From: Homarus americanus
Taxonomy: Eukaryota > Arthropoda > Malacostraca > Decapoda > Nephropidae
Reading direction: 5' to 3'
Assembly (NCBI RefSeq): GCF_018991925.1
Contig: NW_024725489.1
Span: 9,194,767 to 9,258,766, forward strand
Length of the DNA: 64,000 nucleotides
The notes below the pieces were generated by a model, which made no database searches, had not been told where the DNA came from, and was given only the letters and a program-made list of their open reading frames with translations. Positions within the stretch are counted from its first letter, which is position 1. Each line of letters starts with the position of its first letter. Positions 52,212 through 64,000 of this stretch are shown here, piece after piece. Position numbers and translations under genes: made by a program.

Positions 52212-53628
52212 GTAACCCCCCCCCCCTTCCCCTGCCCCATGAAGGAGCAACTTGATAGGGGAACCCTCTGAGTCCTCCACGACACTTGGGCCAGGGAGCA
52301 ATCCTTGGGGATGGCAACATGGCCAGAACGTGTGACTGCATGCCTGCGGGAGAACAAATCACCAGGTAGATCTGTTGGAGATACAGGTTGAGTGATTACT
52401 AGGGAAGGGTCAGATTGTTGAAAAGCTGAGTCACACGAGGAGTAGAAAAGGTAGGTCGAGTAGGAGCCCCAAGGGTACAGGGTTGAGGCAGAGCCAATGT
52501 GATGTGCTTTGGAACTTAAGGGTAAGGGCTGGAATTCTCAGCAGCAGGAGGAGTGCGACTGGGTAGATTGGTTTCACGTGTAGAGGAAGGAGAGTCGGTA
52601 GGTTCGCTCCCAGGGGCAGGGAGAATGTGGATAACAGTAGGGGTAAACTGAGGTACATGGTTTGGAGGAGTAGGGAAAAATTGATTCAAGAGTCGAGTTT
52701 GTGCATGCTGTACGGGTCTCCAAATTGACGTAGACCTACTTCAGGCTGCCTATGGATACTGTGTCTATACGGTCATTCCTCTCAATGGTGAAGTGTTTAG
52801 GTGTTCCTCACAAGGGCACGGAAGGGACCGTCATACAGACGAGTCTGGGGGGCTGACCGCATCCCGCCTGACAAACACCTCCGCATGCAAAAGGCCACCA
52901 GGAACATGTATGTGCAGAGGCTGCAGTTGATGAGGATGTGCAGGAAGCAGGTGGGTAATTGTTCTGTGGAGAGCCTGTAAGAAGTCTTGTCGGTCATTGA
53001 CTGCAGAATCACTGTCTGCGGTGGTGGTGAACTGTGTAGGTCTTCCTTATATTGAACTCTTATAGAAAGGAGGACAAGGGGGAGAACATCTGCCCACCTG
53101 TAAGGATGAAGCTGGCACTTCAACCTCTCCTTGAGGTGGCAATGAAAATGCTCTTATCATCCCATTTGATTGGGGATGATAAGCAGTGGTCCGCTGACGC
53201 GACATCCCCAGAAGTTGAAGGAACTGTCGCCACAGAATAGACTTGAATTGTGCTCCCCGATCGGTTATGATTGTGCCAGGTGTGCCAAATCGCACTACCC
53301 AGCCATTAAGAAATACCCAGGCTGTCGTCTGCCATGACGTCAGCGATAGGCATGGCCTCTGCCCACCTAGTAAAATAATCCATACATGTCAGGAGATATC
53401 TATAGCCCCAGGACGGTGGCAAAGGACCCACAATGTCCACATGGACTGTATGTAAACGTCCTTACATAACAGAAGGTTACCAAGGGGGGAGACCATGTGC
53501 CTATGGATTTTTTATGCCTGACAGTCCACACACTGTCTCGTCCACTCCCTGGTATCAGCCCTGATCCTTGGCCATACAACCTTTTGAATCAAAAGTCGTG
53601 TGGTTGGATTTGCCCTGGGGTGCCAAAG
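52212..53628 (-). pseudogene. Ty3/gypsy pol fragment: integrase to C-terminus
   Basis: Minus-strand frames in order: HPRANPTTRLL with KVVWPRIRADTREW (end of the zinc-binding region, CVDCQA at ~53520), VDIVGPLPPSWG-type sequence in a shifted frame (~53430), then the integrase core FGTPGTIITDRGAQFKS (catalytic Asp in TDRG) and TTAYHPQSNG (where the Glu region begins, changed after MIRAF). This is followed by CQLHPYRWADVLP with LVLLSIRVQYKED, and a C-terminal PQTRLYDGPF. Several frameshifts and stops. Everything upstream (RT, RNase H) is missing; the LINE at 53630 abuts the break. Confidence 0.8.
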
Positions 53629-53629
53629 G

Positions 53630-54597
53630 CTACTACTACTACAGCACTTTGCTGTTGCTCGGAATCGAGTATGACGATCATCCAGCTATAATGATATGAG
53701 TTATTAAGGGTGTCACCTAGGTTGGCGAGTTCTAAGGTGACTAAAGAGGCCGATACGAGACTGGCAAGGTCGATCACAAGTTGCATATGTGGGGGGCCAC
53801 ATCTAGTGTGGGAGTGGCGGCAGCAGTGTCTTTCCGGCGTTGGCGCTTGTCTGCCTCGTTATGCAGTCAGGCTAACTCAAAAGTATTGACACCTTCTCGT
53901 ATGGTGCTCCTCCAAGCGTTACGGTGTGGAGTAATCGTTTCTCATGTGAGGGGGGTCGATTTGGCCCTTTTTCAGGTTTATCTTAAGACTATCCTTATAT
54001 CTCTTCAGTTGCCCGCCAGCATTACGTTTACTATTCGTTAGGCGACTGTAAAGTAGCTGCTTTGGCAATCTACTGTCATCCATGTGGGTAATGTGGACAG
54101 TCCAGCATAGTTGTTCGTGGATAATGGTAGCCTCAATGCTTCTACAGTTGGTGTCAGCAAGATGACTGGTACTTGTTCTCTTGTCTTCCCAGCGAATTCG
54201 GAGGATAGAACGTAGACTACAGTATATTGGTGAAGTTTTCAAGTGCCTTGAGGTGCCTCCTGTATGTGACCCATGTCTCGCTGCCATATAGCAGGGTGGG
54301 GAGGATCACTGGTCGATATTCATGTAACTTTGTAGATAATTTTAGTTCCCTACAGTTGAAGACACGGTTTCGGAGTCTGCCAAAGGCTTGAGATGCACTT
54401 CTGATCCGATGCTGAATCTCGTCAGCGATGTTCGCGATGATGGACAGGTGGGAACCGAGATACTAAAAGTAGGTAACATAAGTGAGGGTAGTACAAGGTC
54501 TACGTGACCTACACTGTAAACTGTATGTAACAAGTCATTTATGTCCAATGTATATTTTTGAGCCTTCGGGCTGAATAACTTTTTCAATAAACCGTTA

Positions 54598-54629
<32 letters not shown>

Positions 54630-54630
54630 G

Positions 54631-54681
<51 letters not shown>

Positions 54682-55478
54682 TACCGTTAAGCTGGATTGA
54701 TGGTGGAGGTGTGGCTGAACCAGGGGCAGGCTGAAAGAGAAACTGAGACATACATTCACCTCAAGGCAGAAGTTTGCATACGCATCTGCATAGGTGTTCA
54801 GGATCTCATGTAGGTCGCCTTTAGTGTGAGTGACAAGGGTGAGGTTGTCTCCATACTGAAGTTCAGTAATTGAAGCTGCCGACACCCATGTTCTTGCCTG
54901 GAGTCACCTTATGTTGAAAAGACCCTTCATCCGGTACTCAATGTCCATCCCGCCAGCTAAATTTGCGCTGGCACGAGTAAGGAAGTCAGCCAAGAAAATG
55001 GAAAAGAGAGTTGGTGCCAGTAAGCATCCTTGTTTAACCCCTATTTGGATGGGGATAACTCAGATTGGGTGCCATTGTGCAGGACACTGCCGTTCATGCC
55101 ATCGTGGAATTGCCTCACAATGGCGACGAATTTTGGTGGGTAGCCAAAACGGCTGAGGGTCCACCAGAGGGCTTCCCTGTTGACCGAGTCGAAGGCCTTG
55201 GTTAGGTTGATGAAAGCCATGTACAGGTCACGACGCTGTTTTCTGCACTTTTCCTGTATCTGACGGGCAGTAAAGATCATGTCAGTAGTGCCACGTGATG
55301 GTCTTCAGCCACACTGAGATTCTGGGAGGAAGATTTCCGCCTCAGGAAAAAGTTTGTTTAGGAGGTCTCGGGCGATAATCTTGCCAGCTACGGACAGCAG
55401 CGAGATCTTGCGGTAGTTGCCACAGTCTGACCGGTCTCACTTGTTCTTATAAATTTTGACAATGCAGGAGTGTTTAAG
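53630..55478 (-). pseudogene. LINE family Z, minus-strand copy
   Basis: From ~55478 down: NKSDRSDCGNYRKISLLS-type sequence, then open at 55280-55041: QIQEKCRKQRRDLYMAFINL, TKAFDSVNREALWW and FGYPPKFVAIVRQFHDG. The active-site block reads LQYGDNLTLVTH (YADD lost). The C-terminal part (54287-53919) has LRSILRIRWEDKR and MDDSRLPKQLLYSRL. The zinc finger is eroded. The 3' end is a (TAG)n tail at 53629-53642 next to gypsy sequence. A small retroposon interrupts it at ~54512-54681. Confidence 0.85.
54512..54690 (+). mobile_element. Short retroposon with (ATT)n tail inside LINE Z
   Basis: Joins the flanks gtagtac and ccgttaagctgg of the LINE. The 3' end is gggctgaataactttttcaa, then taaaccgttaa and 80 bp of ATT repeats (54598-54681) with one G interruption. 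Confidence 0.65.
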
Positions 55479-55481
55479 AGC

Positions 55482-55580
55482 TTTTTTTTCTTTTTTTTTG
55501 GGGGGATGAGCCCACCTGAGCACAGGTCACTGACCCACATCATGGCCTGGGGGGGCGAAAATATAATAATAATAATAATA
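55482..55580 (-). mobile_element. 3'-tail-only copy of LINE family Y
   Basis: Minus strand: gcccccccaggccatgatgt, then gggtcagtgacctgtgctc and a gggctcatcccc block. ATA/ATT repeats at its side. Confidence 0.65.
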
Positions 55581-55754
55581 CAGTACTCCCTCTTTATCGA
55601 CGGATTTTTTATCGACGGTTTCGATTATCGACGGATTATTTAGACTATGAGAAGCAAGAAAGCACAGACCACCATCACCAACTTCTTCAGTCGCCGAGTG
55701 CCTGCCATCGCCGAACCTGCCGGCATCCTGCAACAGGAGGCAGAAGCTGAACAC
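55581..55754 (+). mobile_element. Left end of a Tigger-type element P25, cut by the gap
   Basis: TIR cagtactccctctttatcga, with tatcgacgg three times, after TA. A frame from 55647 reads MRSKKAQTTITNFFSRR, which contains a PIP-like QTTITNFF, and runs into the Ns. The other end is not visible. Confidence 0.65.
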
Positions 55755-55854
55755 NNNNNNNNNNNNNNNNNNNNNNNNNNNNNNNNNNNNNNNNNNNNNN
55801 NNNNNNNNNNNNNNNNNNNNNNNNNNNNNNNNNNNNNNNNNNNNNNNNNNNNNN
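55755..55854. other. Assembly gap (100 N)
   Basis: Exactly 100 Ns, the conventional size for a gap of unknown length. Confidence 0.99.
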
Positions 55855-56295
55855 GTGGGAACAGTCCACCACGAGGCGAGGTAACACTCCCACCACCCGA
55901 TGCGTCTCAAATTGGTAAACAAGCATATAAATTAAAAAATACTTGCAGTGTGTTTAATATTTACATATTATAAATAAACAAAAATCAGTAAACCATCAAA
56001 AAATGGTACTTACTCACCGACATTAGTTCCAGTTACCGGTAAATAGCAGACGCTTCAGTGACGTCACTAGTGTTTACACTACACCAGCGGGTAACATTTG
56101 ATGACATTACTTGAAGTGAATTGGCCTTATTTTAAAAAACCAAGGATGGTTGGTAGAGGACTACTGAGTCAGTGGGTAAGTGTCACATTTGGGGTACTGG
56201 TCTTATACAGCGAATAGAGCTCAAAACTACTTTTTAAATGGAAATTTGGGGGGGCCGTCTTATGCACCCCGACGCCTTATAGGCCGAGATATCGT
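55855..56295. mobile_element. Partial P20-family element
   Basis: Reverse complement of 38308-38560 (ctggtgtagtgtaaacacta-type block, ttggccttattttaaaaa, acgccttataggccg). Ends at the TIR gccttataggccgagatat plus TA. The left part is in or before the gap. Confidence 0.7.
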
Positions 56296-58310
56296 AATGC
56301 TGGTAACAAGTTTATTTTCTTACATTTGTAGGATTATAGTGCATTAAGAATTACCGGTAATAACTTCAAGTCAACACAATATTCTCATTCTGTAAAGAAC
56401 AAAAATAGTTCAAAACATTTTAATTAGCTTCGTTGAACATTGAAATGCTTATGTACTGTGACAAGCTTAGATGCCTTTTCCTTTCCTGGGCGATTTCTTA
56501 CCTTTGAGTGTACAAATCCATATGTGGAAAAAATTCTCTCAACCCCTGCTGATGATGCAACAGCTGTAAATAATTGCCTAGGACCATCCATTACATTTTC
56601 TGTCATATCATTGGCAAAATACTGCCACCAAGCACTGGGTGAGAGAGATTTTACAACATCTTTACCAAAATAGACCTCTTTAAATGGTGCACTTCTTCCA
56701 TGGAAGGACATTAATGTTGAAAGGAATGTGGAAGAGGCGCGCACACATACTGTTCTGCAATGTCTCGCTGCTCAGGAGTCAGATGTCTGCCTTGATACCT
56801 TGGATCTATCACATTAGCTAGAAAATGGGCAGGTGTCAATGCTACTTTGATTCTTTTTTCAAAACTATCCATATCCTTCTTATCTGTTAAATACTCCTTA
56901 ACATCAGTTTTCAGTTTTACCCAGATTTCTACAGCATCACTTAATAGGGTATGTTCTCTCTGGACACAGTACAATGCCACAGCAATAGGCTTAAGTCTCT
57001 CTAAATAGTCTTCTGCAGTTCTTTTTAATGCCTTATCATTAACTTTCCTTTCAATTTTCTTATCAATGTCTTCAATATTTTCTTTGCACACTTTGACAAG
57101 GGTCTCCCAGTTCTTTAAATAAGATTCAATAGAATCTGTCACTGTGTTCCATCGTGTGTCTGATGGCATTACTAGCATTGTTCCTCCTGCTCTTCTATAC
57201 AAAGATCCTGGGATGTGATGATTTCTGAAGTACTTAATGATTTCAGTAATGTGCCCCTTAATGTTCTTGATTTGCAGGTCTTGTGAAAGCAAATTTAACA
57301 GGTGTGCAGAGCAACCATATGTTATAATGGATTTATCTTGTCCGAATTCACTTCTCATTTTTGCCATATTAGCAGCATTATCTGTTACACAGCTTCTTAC
57401 TGTGCATCCAAATTTGTCTTCACACTTTTTTGTAACACATTCAGCTAATTTCAACAGATAATCAGCTGTGTGTCTTGATTCTGTGTCTATAGAGTCAACA
57501 AGATAAATACGGTTGTCCGCTGTTAAAGTTATACATACTATAGGCTCATTATGGACATTACTCCATCCATCCATGGCCATGCAAACTGTTTTCCCACTAA
57601 GTTCTTCTGAATAATTCTTAATCACTGAATCGTAGGCTTGATCCAAAAGAGACCCTCCAATTTGATGTCTATTAGGAGGAACATATACTGGTCTTAGCAT
57701 TTTAATCATCTTGATAAACTCTTCATGCTCCACTGTTCGGAAGGGTCAATTTGTTGGATATATATATTTAGCAACTTGCTGATCCAAAGTGACTTTTTCA
57801 GACTTAGTAGTTTTTATCACAAAACCAGTTATGCTTCTTTGATCAGATATAATACTTATGTTGTTTAAAAAGAACATACTAAGTGATAAAAATAGAATAT
57901 CTGAATATGTATAGCCTACAGCCTGTTCACTCTAGCTTTGCAAAAATTTACAGCCCCTTGCTCCTTATTGACTGATATATAATGCCGGGAGAAGAGAATA
58001 CTACAGTTCTTCTGAATTTCAATAGTATTTATTATCTTAGTTAACAATATATTTCATGTAAATACTGTATATACATTAATAATGAGACCTTAGGATATGA
58101 TCAAAGTTTCGCAAAACTGGAGAGAACAGACTATAATATAGTACATAATTATGTAAATCCAAATAATGTTATTAGCCTGCTGCATTGCATATACTTTTCA
58201 ATCATGTAGAATAAAAAGAGAAAACAGTTATGAGTAAAAAATCAATTTAATTTAAATCATAATTTTTTTACTCTGATTTAAATCATATGATTTAAATCAT
58301 TACAACCCTG
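56296..58310 (-). mobile_element. hAT element, left end undefined
   Basis: The right terminus on the minus strand is cagggttgtaatgatttaaa, a typical hAT start; atatatat follows. The matching end was not found at 56296-56420. Confidence 0.7.
56424..57880 (-). pseudogene. hAT transposase, one stop and one frameshift
   Basis: Minus strand. 57840-57750 reads KTTKSEKVTLDQQVAKYIY, a TGA follows, then a long open frame (57733-56711) with MAMDGWSNVHNEPIV, CVTDNAANMAKMR, TYGCSAHLLNLL and SDTRWNTVTDSI, the DUF659-type core of hAT transposases (D in MDGWSN, D in TDNAANM). A frameshift near 56740 is followed by the C-terminal dimerisation region in the next frame (SPSAWWQYF, then SSAGVERIFSTYGFVHSK and VRNR), ending at 56424. 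The N-terminal BED finger is not visible. A fairly recent copy that has lost activity. Confidence 0.9.

Positions 58311-58353
<43 letters not shown>
58311..58353. repeat. (TA)n between hAT and P27
   Basis: 43 bp with one CA change. Touches the hAT terminus on the left and the P27 TIR on the right. Confidence 0.95.
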
Positions 58354-60707
58354 GTCGGCCCTTCACATACGCAGGTTTAGCATACACGGATTCGCAAATA
58401 CGCGGATTGCCCCGCCGGAGGAATATTCTGTACATTGAAGTAATTGAAGTATCAAATCGCGGGTCATTCAAATCGCGTGCGGCACCGCACACCACCCGCC
58501 ACCCCACACACACACACGCGTCACGCCACCCCGCGCTCCCTCACTCAGTCAGTTTCGCTGTAACCACGCTTGTGTTGACATCAGCATTGTAGGTCGACCC
58601 TGATTTTTTGACCAAAAAATCGTTAATTTATGATATTCCTTGTTTATAGGTCGACCCAAGATTTTGAGGGTATTGGAACAACAAAACCTTCAGTAAAAAC
58701 ACTCTATGTCCTATAAACTGAGGCTCGCCGTGTCTGAAACTCAGTGCCGAAGGCAAATTGTTTACCATTTATTATTACGACACTTTACACTGAAACACGG
58801 GTAGTTTCAACAAAAATATTGTATATTTCCATTCAAGTATTTATTCAAGTCAATTAGGAGGGAATATTATTGTAATACAACAGCTTTTTAACTGAAAACC
58901 AGTACTGTACACTAATGTACAAATTTTTTTATCTCTTGAGCAAAATATATGACGTTTATATTCAAATTATTGGCTGTCTTGCAAGGATTCCAGCAATGCA
59001 AATTATAATCTCCTAACTTTAGTCTGAGATATTATATAAGATAAAAACTGTAAGCCTAAATAAACCCATGGCTGAGCAGATGGGGGAGGGAAGGAGGAAG
59101 GGAGGGAGGGACGGAGCCAGCCAGCCAGTGAGGGGTGGGGGTTGAGGTGATATGTTTGACAGTTTGAGCCGAAGGTCTCTGTATGTTTATTTAACAGTCC
59201 TACTATGGTCCTCCAATTTTAAAATGCCAGTGAAATGACCTGGGAGAATATAATTAACATTGCTGGGATTCTTGTAAGACACTGATTAATTTGAATAGCA
59301 ACATGCTCTAATTTGCACTAGACATAACAATTTTAGTACGGCAATGAAATTAGTACATGTACACTATAGCTTTGCACTAAGGTCATTTATTTCTTTTAGT
59401 ACAGTGTGTGCATGTAAATGGATGAAAATAAATGAAGAAATTTGTGTAAATCTACCCAAAAATACAGTTGAAAACTTTATACTGTATTATAAAATGTACT
59501 ACACAGTATGGTACACTAATATACTACATTTTTATATCTTGAGCAAAATATATGACGTTTATATTCAAATTATTGGCTGTCTTGCAAGGATTCCAGCAAT
59601 GCAAATTATAATCTCCTAACTTAAGTCTGAGACATTATATAAAATAAACACATTAAAGAATAAAGTTATCACCAATATTTTGTCTGGGAACACAAGGAAG
59701 GAGGTAGTCAGCGAGCATGGAGAGGGAGGTGAGGTGACAGAATGTGGTGTTTGTTTATTTATTTAAGATAAGATGTGACAGTTGGCGCTGAAGGCCTACG
59801 TGTTTATTTATCATTACTTAAGAGTGACTAAGCTCTTCTCATAATTTGCCACCCAAACGACCTGGGTGAATATAACTTACATTGCTGGGATTCTTGTAAG
59901 ATAGTGATTTATTTGAATACCTGTATAAACAATCTATATTTGCAATAGACATAGCAATTTAAGTACTGTAATCCTTTAGTACATGTACAGTACAGGTTTG
60001 TTCCACGGTAAAATCTTTTGAACAACGAAAGAAAGCGAAAGTCATTGTTTTCGTCATGATTTTATCCCACTTTCCACTGTAATACGTACGTCATTTCAGC
60101 AAAAATATTACATTTCCATATTTATTTCTGAGAACATATTCATTGTCACAGTTAAGGTAAAATATACTTGTGATGTAATATTTGAATGAAAATACCCGGT
60201 ATTTAGAAATGCGGTGTCGTAGTTTTCCTTTGTTTCAAATTTAATAAACAAAGATTGATGTTTCAAATGTAATGAACAAAAATTTATGTACAGTATCTAT
60301 AAATAAACTTTAAAAAATGAATACTTTATGTTTTACATCGTCATGTGCATACCATACCATGCATTTGGCTACTTTGGGCTTGCTATGATGACGCAAGAGA
60401 TCTGCCCTGGCAACTGTACCGACACTCACAGCTGGTAGTGCGTTGGTGCATCATTTCCATTGTTTACTGGTAGTTATTGGTAAATATTTTTCAACCCAAT
60501 GAAACTATTACCCATTTAGAGGTCGACCCCCAATTTTTTGCCAAATAATTTGGTCTTAAAAACTCGAACTACACACAAGTATATACGGTAAATAAGGACA
60601 TGGGGGGGGGCCAAGGGTCTTTTAGGAGGGGGCAGCAAAAGAAGACGGATTTTTAACATTCATGGGTATCTCTGTTACCTAACCCCTGCGTATGTTAAGG
60701 GCCGAAT
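58352..60707. mobile_element. TIR element P27, sister of P11
   Basis: Left gtcggcccttcacatacgca, right inverted tgcgtatgttaagggccga. The interior is P11 in reverse without the insertions. Includes ggtcgacc blocks at 58593, 58651 and 60520 and the module array 58920-59945. No transposase found. Confidence 0.8.
58920..59945. repeat. Module array in P27
   Basis: Arms at ~58985 (ggattccagcaatgcaaatt), 59255 (attgctgggattcttgtaag), 59590 and 59880, alternating in orientation. Tracts at 59085-59145 (G-rich) and 59695-59735. Confidence 0.75.
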
Positions 60708-60712
60708 ATATA

Positions 60713-60905
60713 CAGGGAGTCCCATAAATTTCCATACATAGGAAAAATAAATTTTATATGAAAATCCATTTTTATTTATATAATATGCTCTACATGACTA
60801 CCATTCTGTTGAAAACACTCTTCAATGTGTGTCCTCCACTGCTGAAGAACACGTTCAAGCACAGCTGGAGTTATGCTTGTAATGGAGTTGGTGATACGTT
60901 GTATG
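60713..60905 (-). pseudogene. C-terminal fragment of a mariner/IS630-type transposase
   Basis: Minus strand 60905-60776 reads [20 protein letters not shown], then WRTHIEECFQQNGSHVEHII and a stop. This resembles the C-terminal tail of IS630/mariner-like transposases (…NGGHIEH). It is followed by a terminal sequence (cagggagtcccataaatttc). The catalytic part is absent. Tentative. Confidence 0.45.
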
Positions 60906-61682
<777 letters not shown>

Positions 61683-63085
61683 TTACCCCTTCTTAGCGGT
61701 TTCATATAATTTTATCTTATCGCGTTGCCTCTAGAACTGAACTTTCATACGGATTTTTCTCACATATGTAGTGAGTGTCATCCGAGATATGCTATTTTTA
61801 GATTTGCCCACCCTGCCTGACTGCCTGTTTTAGCTCATAAAATTCATTACCGGCCAGAATATAATTTACATTGCTGATTCTTATAATTTGGTGATCATTT
61901 TGAATATAAACATCATATTTTTTGCATTAGACAAAAATTGTAGATAAAAATTTTTCTCAAATTAACTATGTTATCTTTTGTGCAAAATATATGACATTTA
62001 TATTCAAATATTCCTAGTCTTACAAGAATCCAGCAATGTCAATTATATTATCTAACTTTAGTTTGAGGTATTATTTATTAAAATTTAGTGGTTATCCCAC
62101 ACATCTCCTTGGGACGGTTGATGGGGGTGGGGAAGGGACCGACCATCTCTGTTACCCTGTGAAGAATTATTATTTTTTTATTAACTGAAGATATTTGTTT
62201 TAGCTCATAAAATTCACAATTACCGGTCTATATAATTTACATTGCTGGAATTCTTATAATTTGATGATCATTTTGAATATAAACATCATATTTTTGCATT
62301 AGACATACAAATTTTAGATAAAAATGTTTCTCAAATTAACTATGTTATCTTTTGTGCAAAATATATGACATTTATATTCAAACCCTAGTCTTACAAGGAA
62401 TCCAGCAATGTCAATCTAACTGAGGTATTATTTATTAAAATTTAGTGGTTATCCCACACATCTCCTTGGGACGGTTGGTGGGGGTGGGGAGGGACCACGA
62501 CCATCTGTCTAGAATTATTATTTTTTTTTTATAACTGAAGATATTTGTTTTAGCTCATAAATTTAAATTACCGGTTGAATATAATTTACATTGCTGGAAT
62601 TCTTATAATTTGATGATCATTTGAATATAAACATCATATTTTTGCATTAGACATACAAATTTTAGATAAAAATTTTTCTCAAATTAACTATGTTATCTTT
62701 TGTGCAAATATATGACATTTATATTCAAAATATTCTGAGAATCCAGCAATGTCAATTATATTATCTAACAATCTGAAGTATTATTTATGCTAAATGGAAG
62801 GGGAGGATTGGAATGGGGGTGGGGGGAGGTTGGGACTGACGTGGTTGGAAGGAGGCAAGGTTGAGTCCATTATTTGAATGGACATTAACTTCAGTATTTC
62901 TTAAAATTGTGTGCATGTACCATCATAAAATTAAGATATTATACTACAACATAGGTATGTGCCTTCAAAAGTGGAGTTTGGGGGTCGGCAGTTTCTATTG
63001 GAATCATATGTTCTGTTGTTCACTTAGCAGTTCATAGCAGGACCTCTGGGTTCAATTGACTTAGCGTTAAATTAGGTACACACTG
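61683..63085. mobile_element. P13-family element with many short deletions
   Basis: Same order as P13 (attacccc, ggtttca, gaactttcatacggattttt, three hairpin/G-tract units, gaatggacattaact, atgtaccatcataaaatt). Compared with P13 or P9 it lacks dozens of 1-10-base pieces. The ends run into (TA)n. Confidence 0.75.

Positions 63086-64000
<915 letters not shown>

Noticed and set aside
52797..53640. Endogenous virus integrase
   Set aside because: The integrase and tail are of Ty3/gypsy retrotransposon type and no envelope or viral gene is seen.

Overview
The window looks like intron and intergenic DNA of a repeat-rich arthropod, most likely a decapod crustacean. That placement is inferred from the TE mix (pogo/Tigger, piggyBac, Tc1, hAT, CR1-like LINEs, Ty3/gypsy), long (TA)n arrays and AT-rich composition; no single marker proves it. 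No prokaryotic features were seen. A run of 100 Ns at 55755-55854 is an assembly gap.

Only one host gene is supported. Two plus-strand exons (32154-32268 and 40224-40431) join in phase (AA|G) across a 7,955-bp intron. They encode the C-terminus of a protein with a RAP-like domain, of the kind found in FASTK-family mitochondrial RNA proteins. The intron holds nested Tigger elements, a LINE and a large TIR element ending 51 bp before the last exon. Earlier exons were not found and probably lie upstream of the window.

Layout. 1-3166: J-family Tigger element carrying a minus-strand LINE. 3176-8263: four Tigger-type elements nested one inside another. 8264-15127: (TA)n, two direct copies of a 0.8-kb repeat, a decayed CR1-like LINE. 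14742-20190: five-deep nest. 20191-25415: another nest, whose paralogue at 58352-60707 supplies empty sites. 25416-31962: a MITE, a Tc1 element with one stop codon, a foldback element, a Tigger MITE and a piggyBac pseudogene. 32154-40431: host gene 3' end. 40745-50400: a LINE fragment and a second LINE split over 9 kb by a tRNA-derived SINE, a small retroposon and a nest with two Tigger transposases. 51800-55480: Ty3/gypsy 3' end and another LINE copy. 55581-58310: Tigger end, gap, hAT transposase. 58311-64000: more TIR elements separated by very long (TA)n arrays.

The main unexplained pattern is modular. TIR families with unrelated ends (all starting CAG/CAC or similar, all flanked by TA) share the same interiors. 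Several carry arrays of a 400-470-bp unit made of a long imperfect hairpin plus a G-run tract. Most long (TA)n arrays begin exactly at a TIR/TA junction. Three Tigger coding sequences carry PCNA-binding-type (PIP) motifs.
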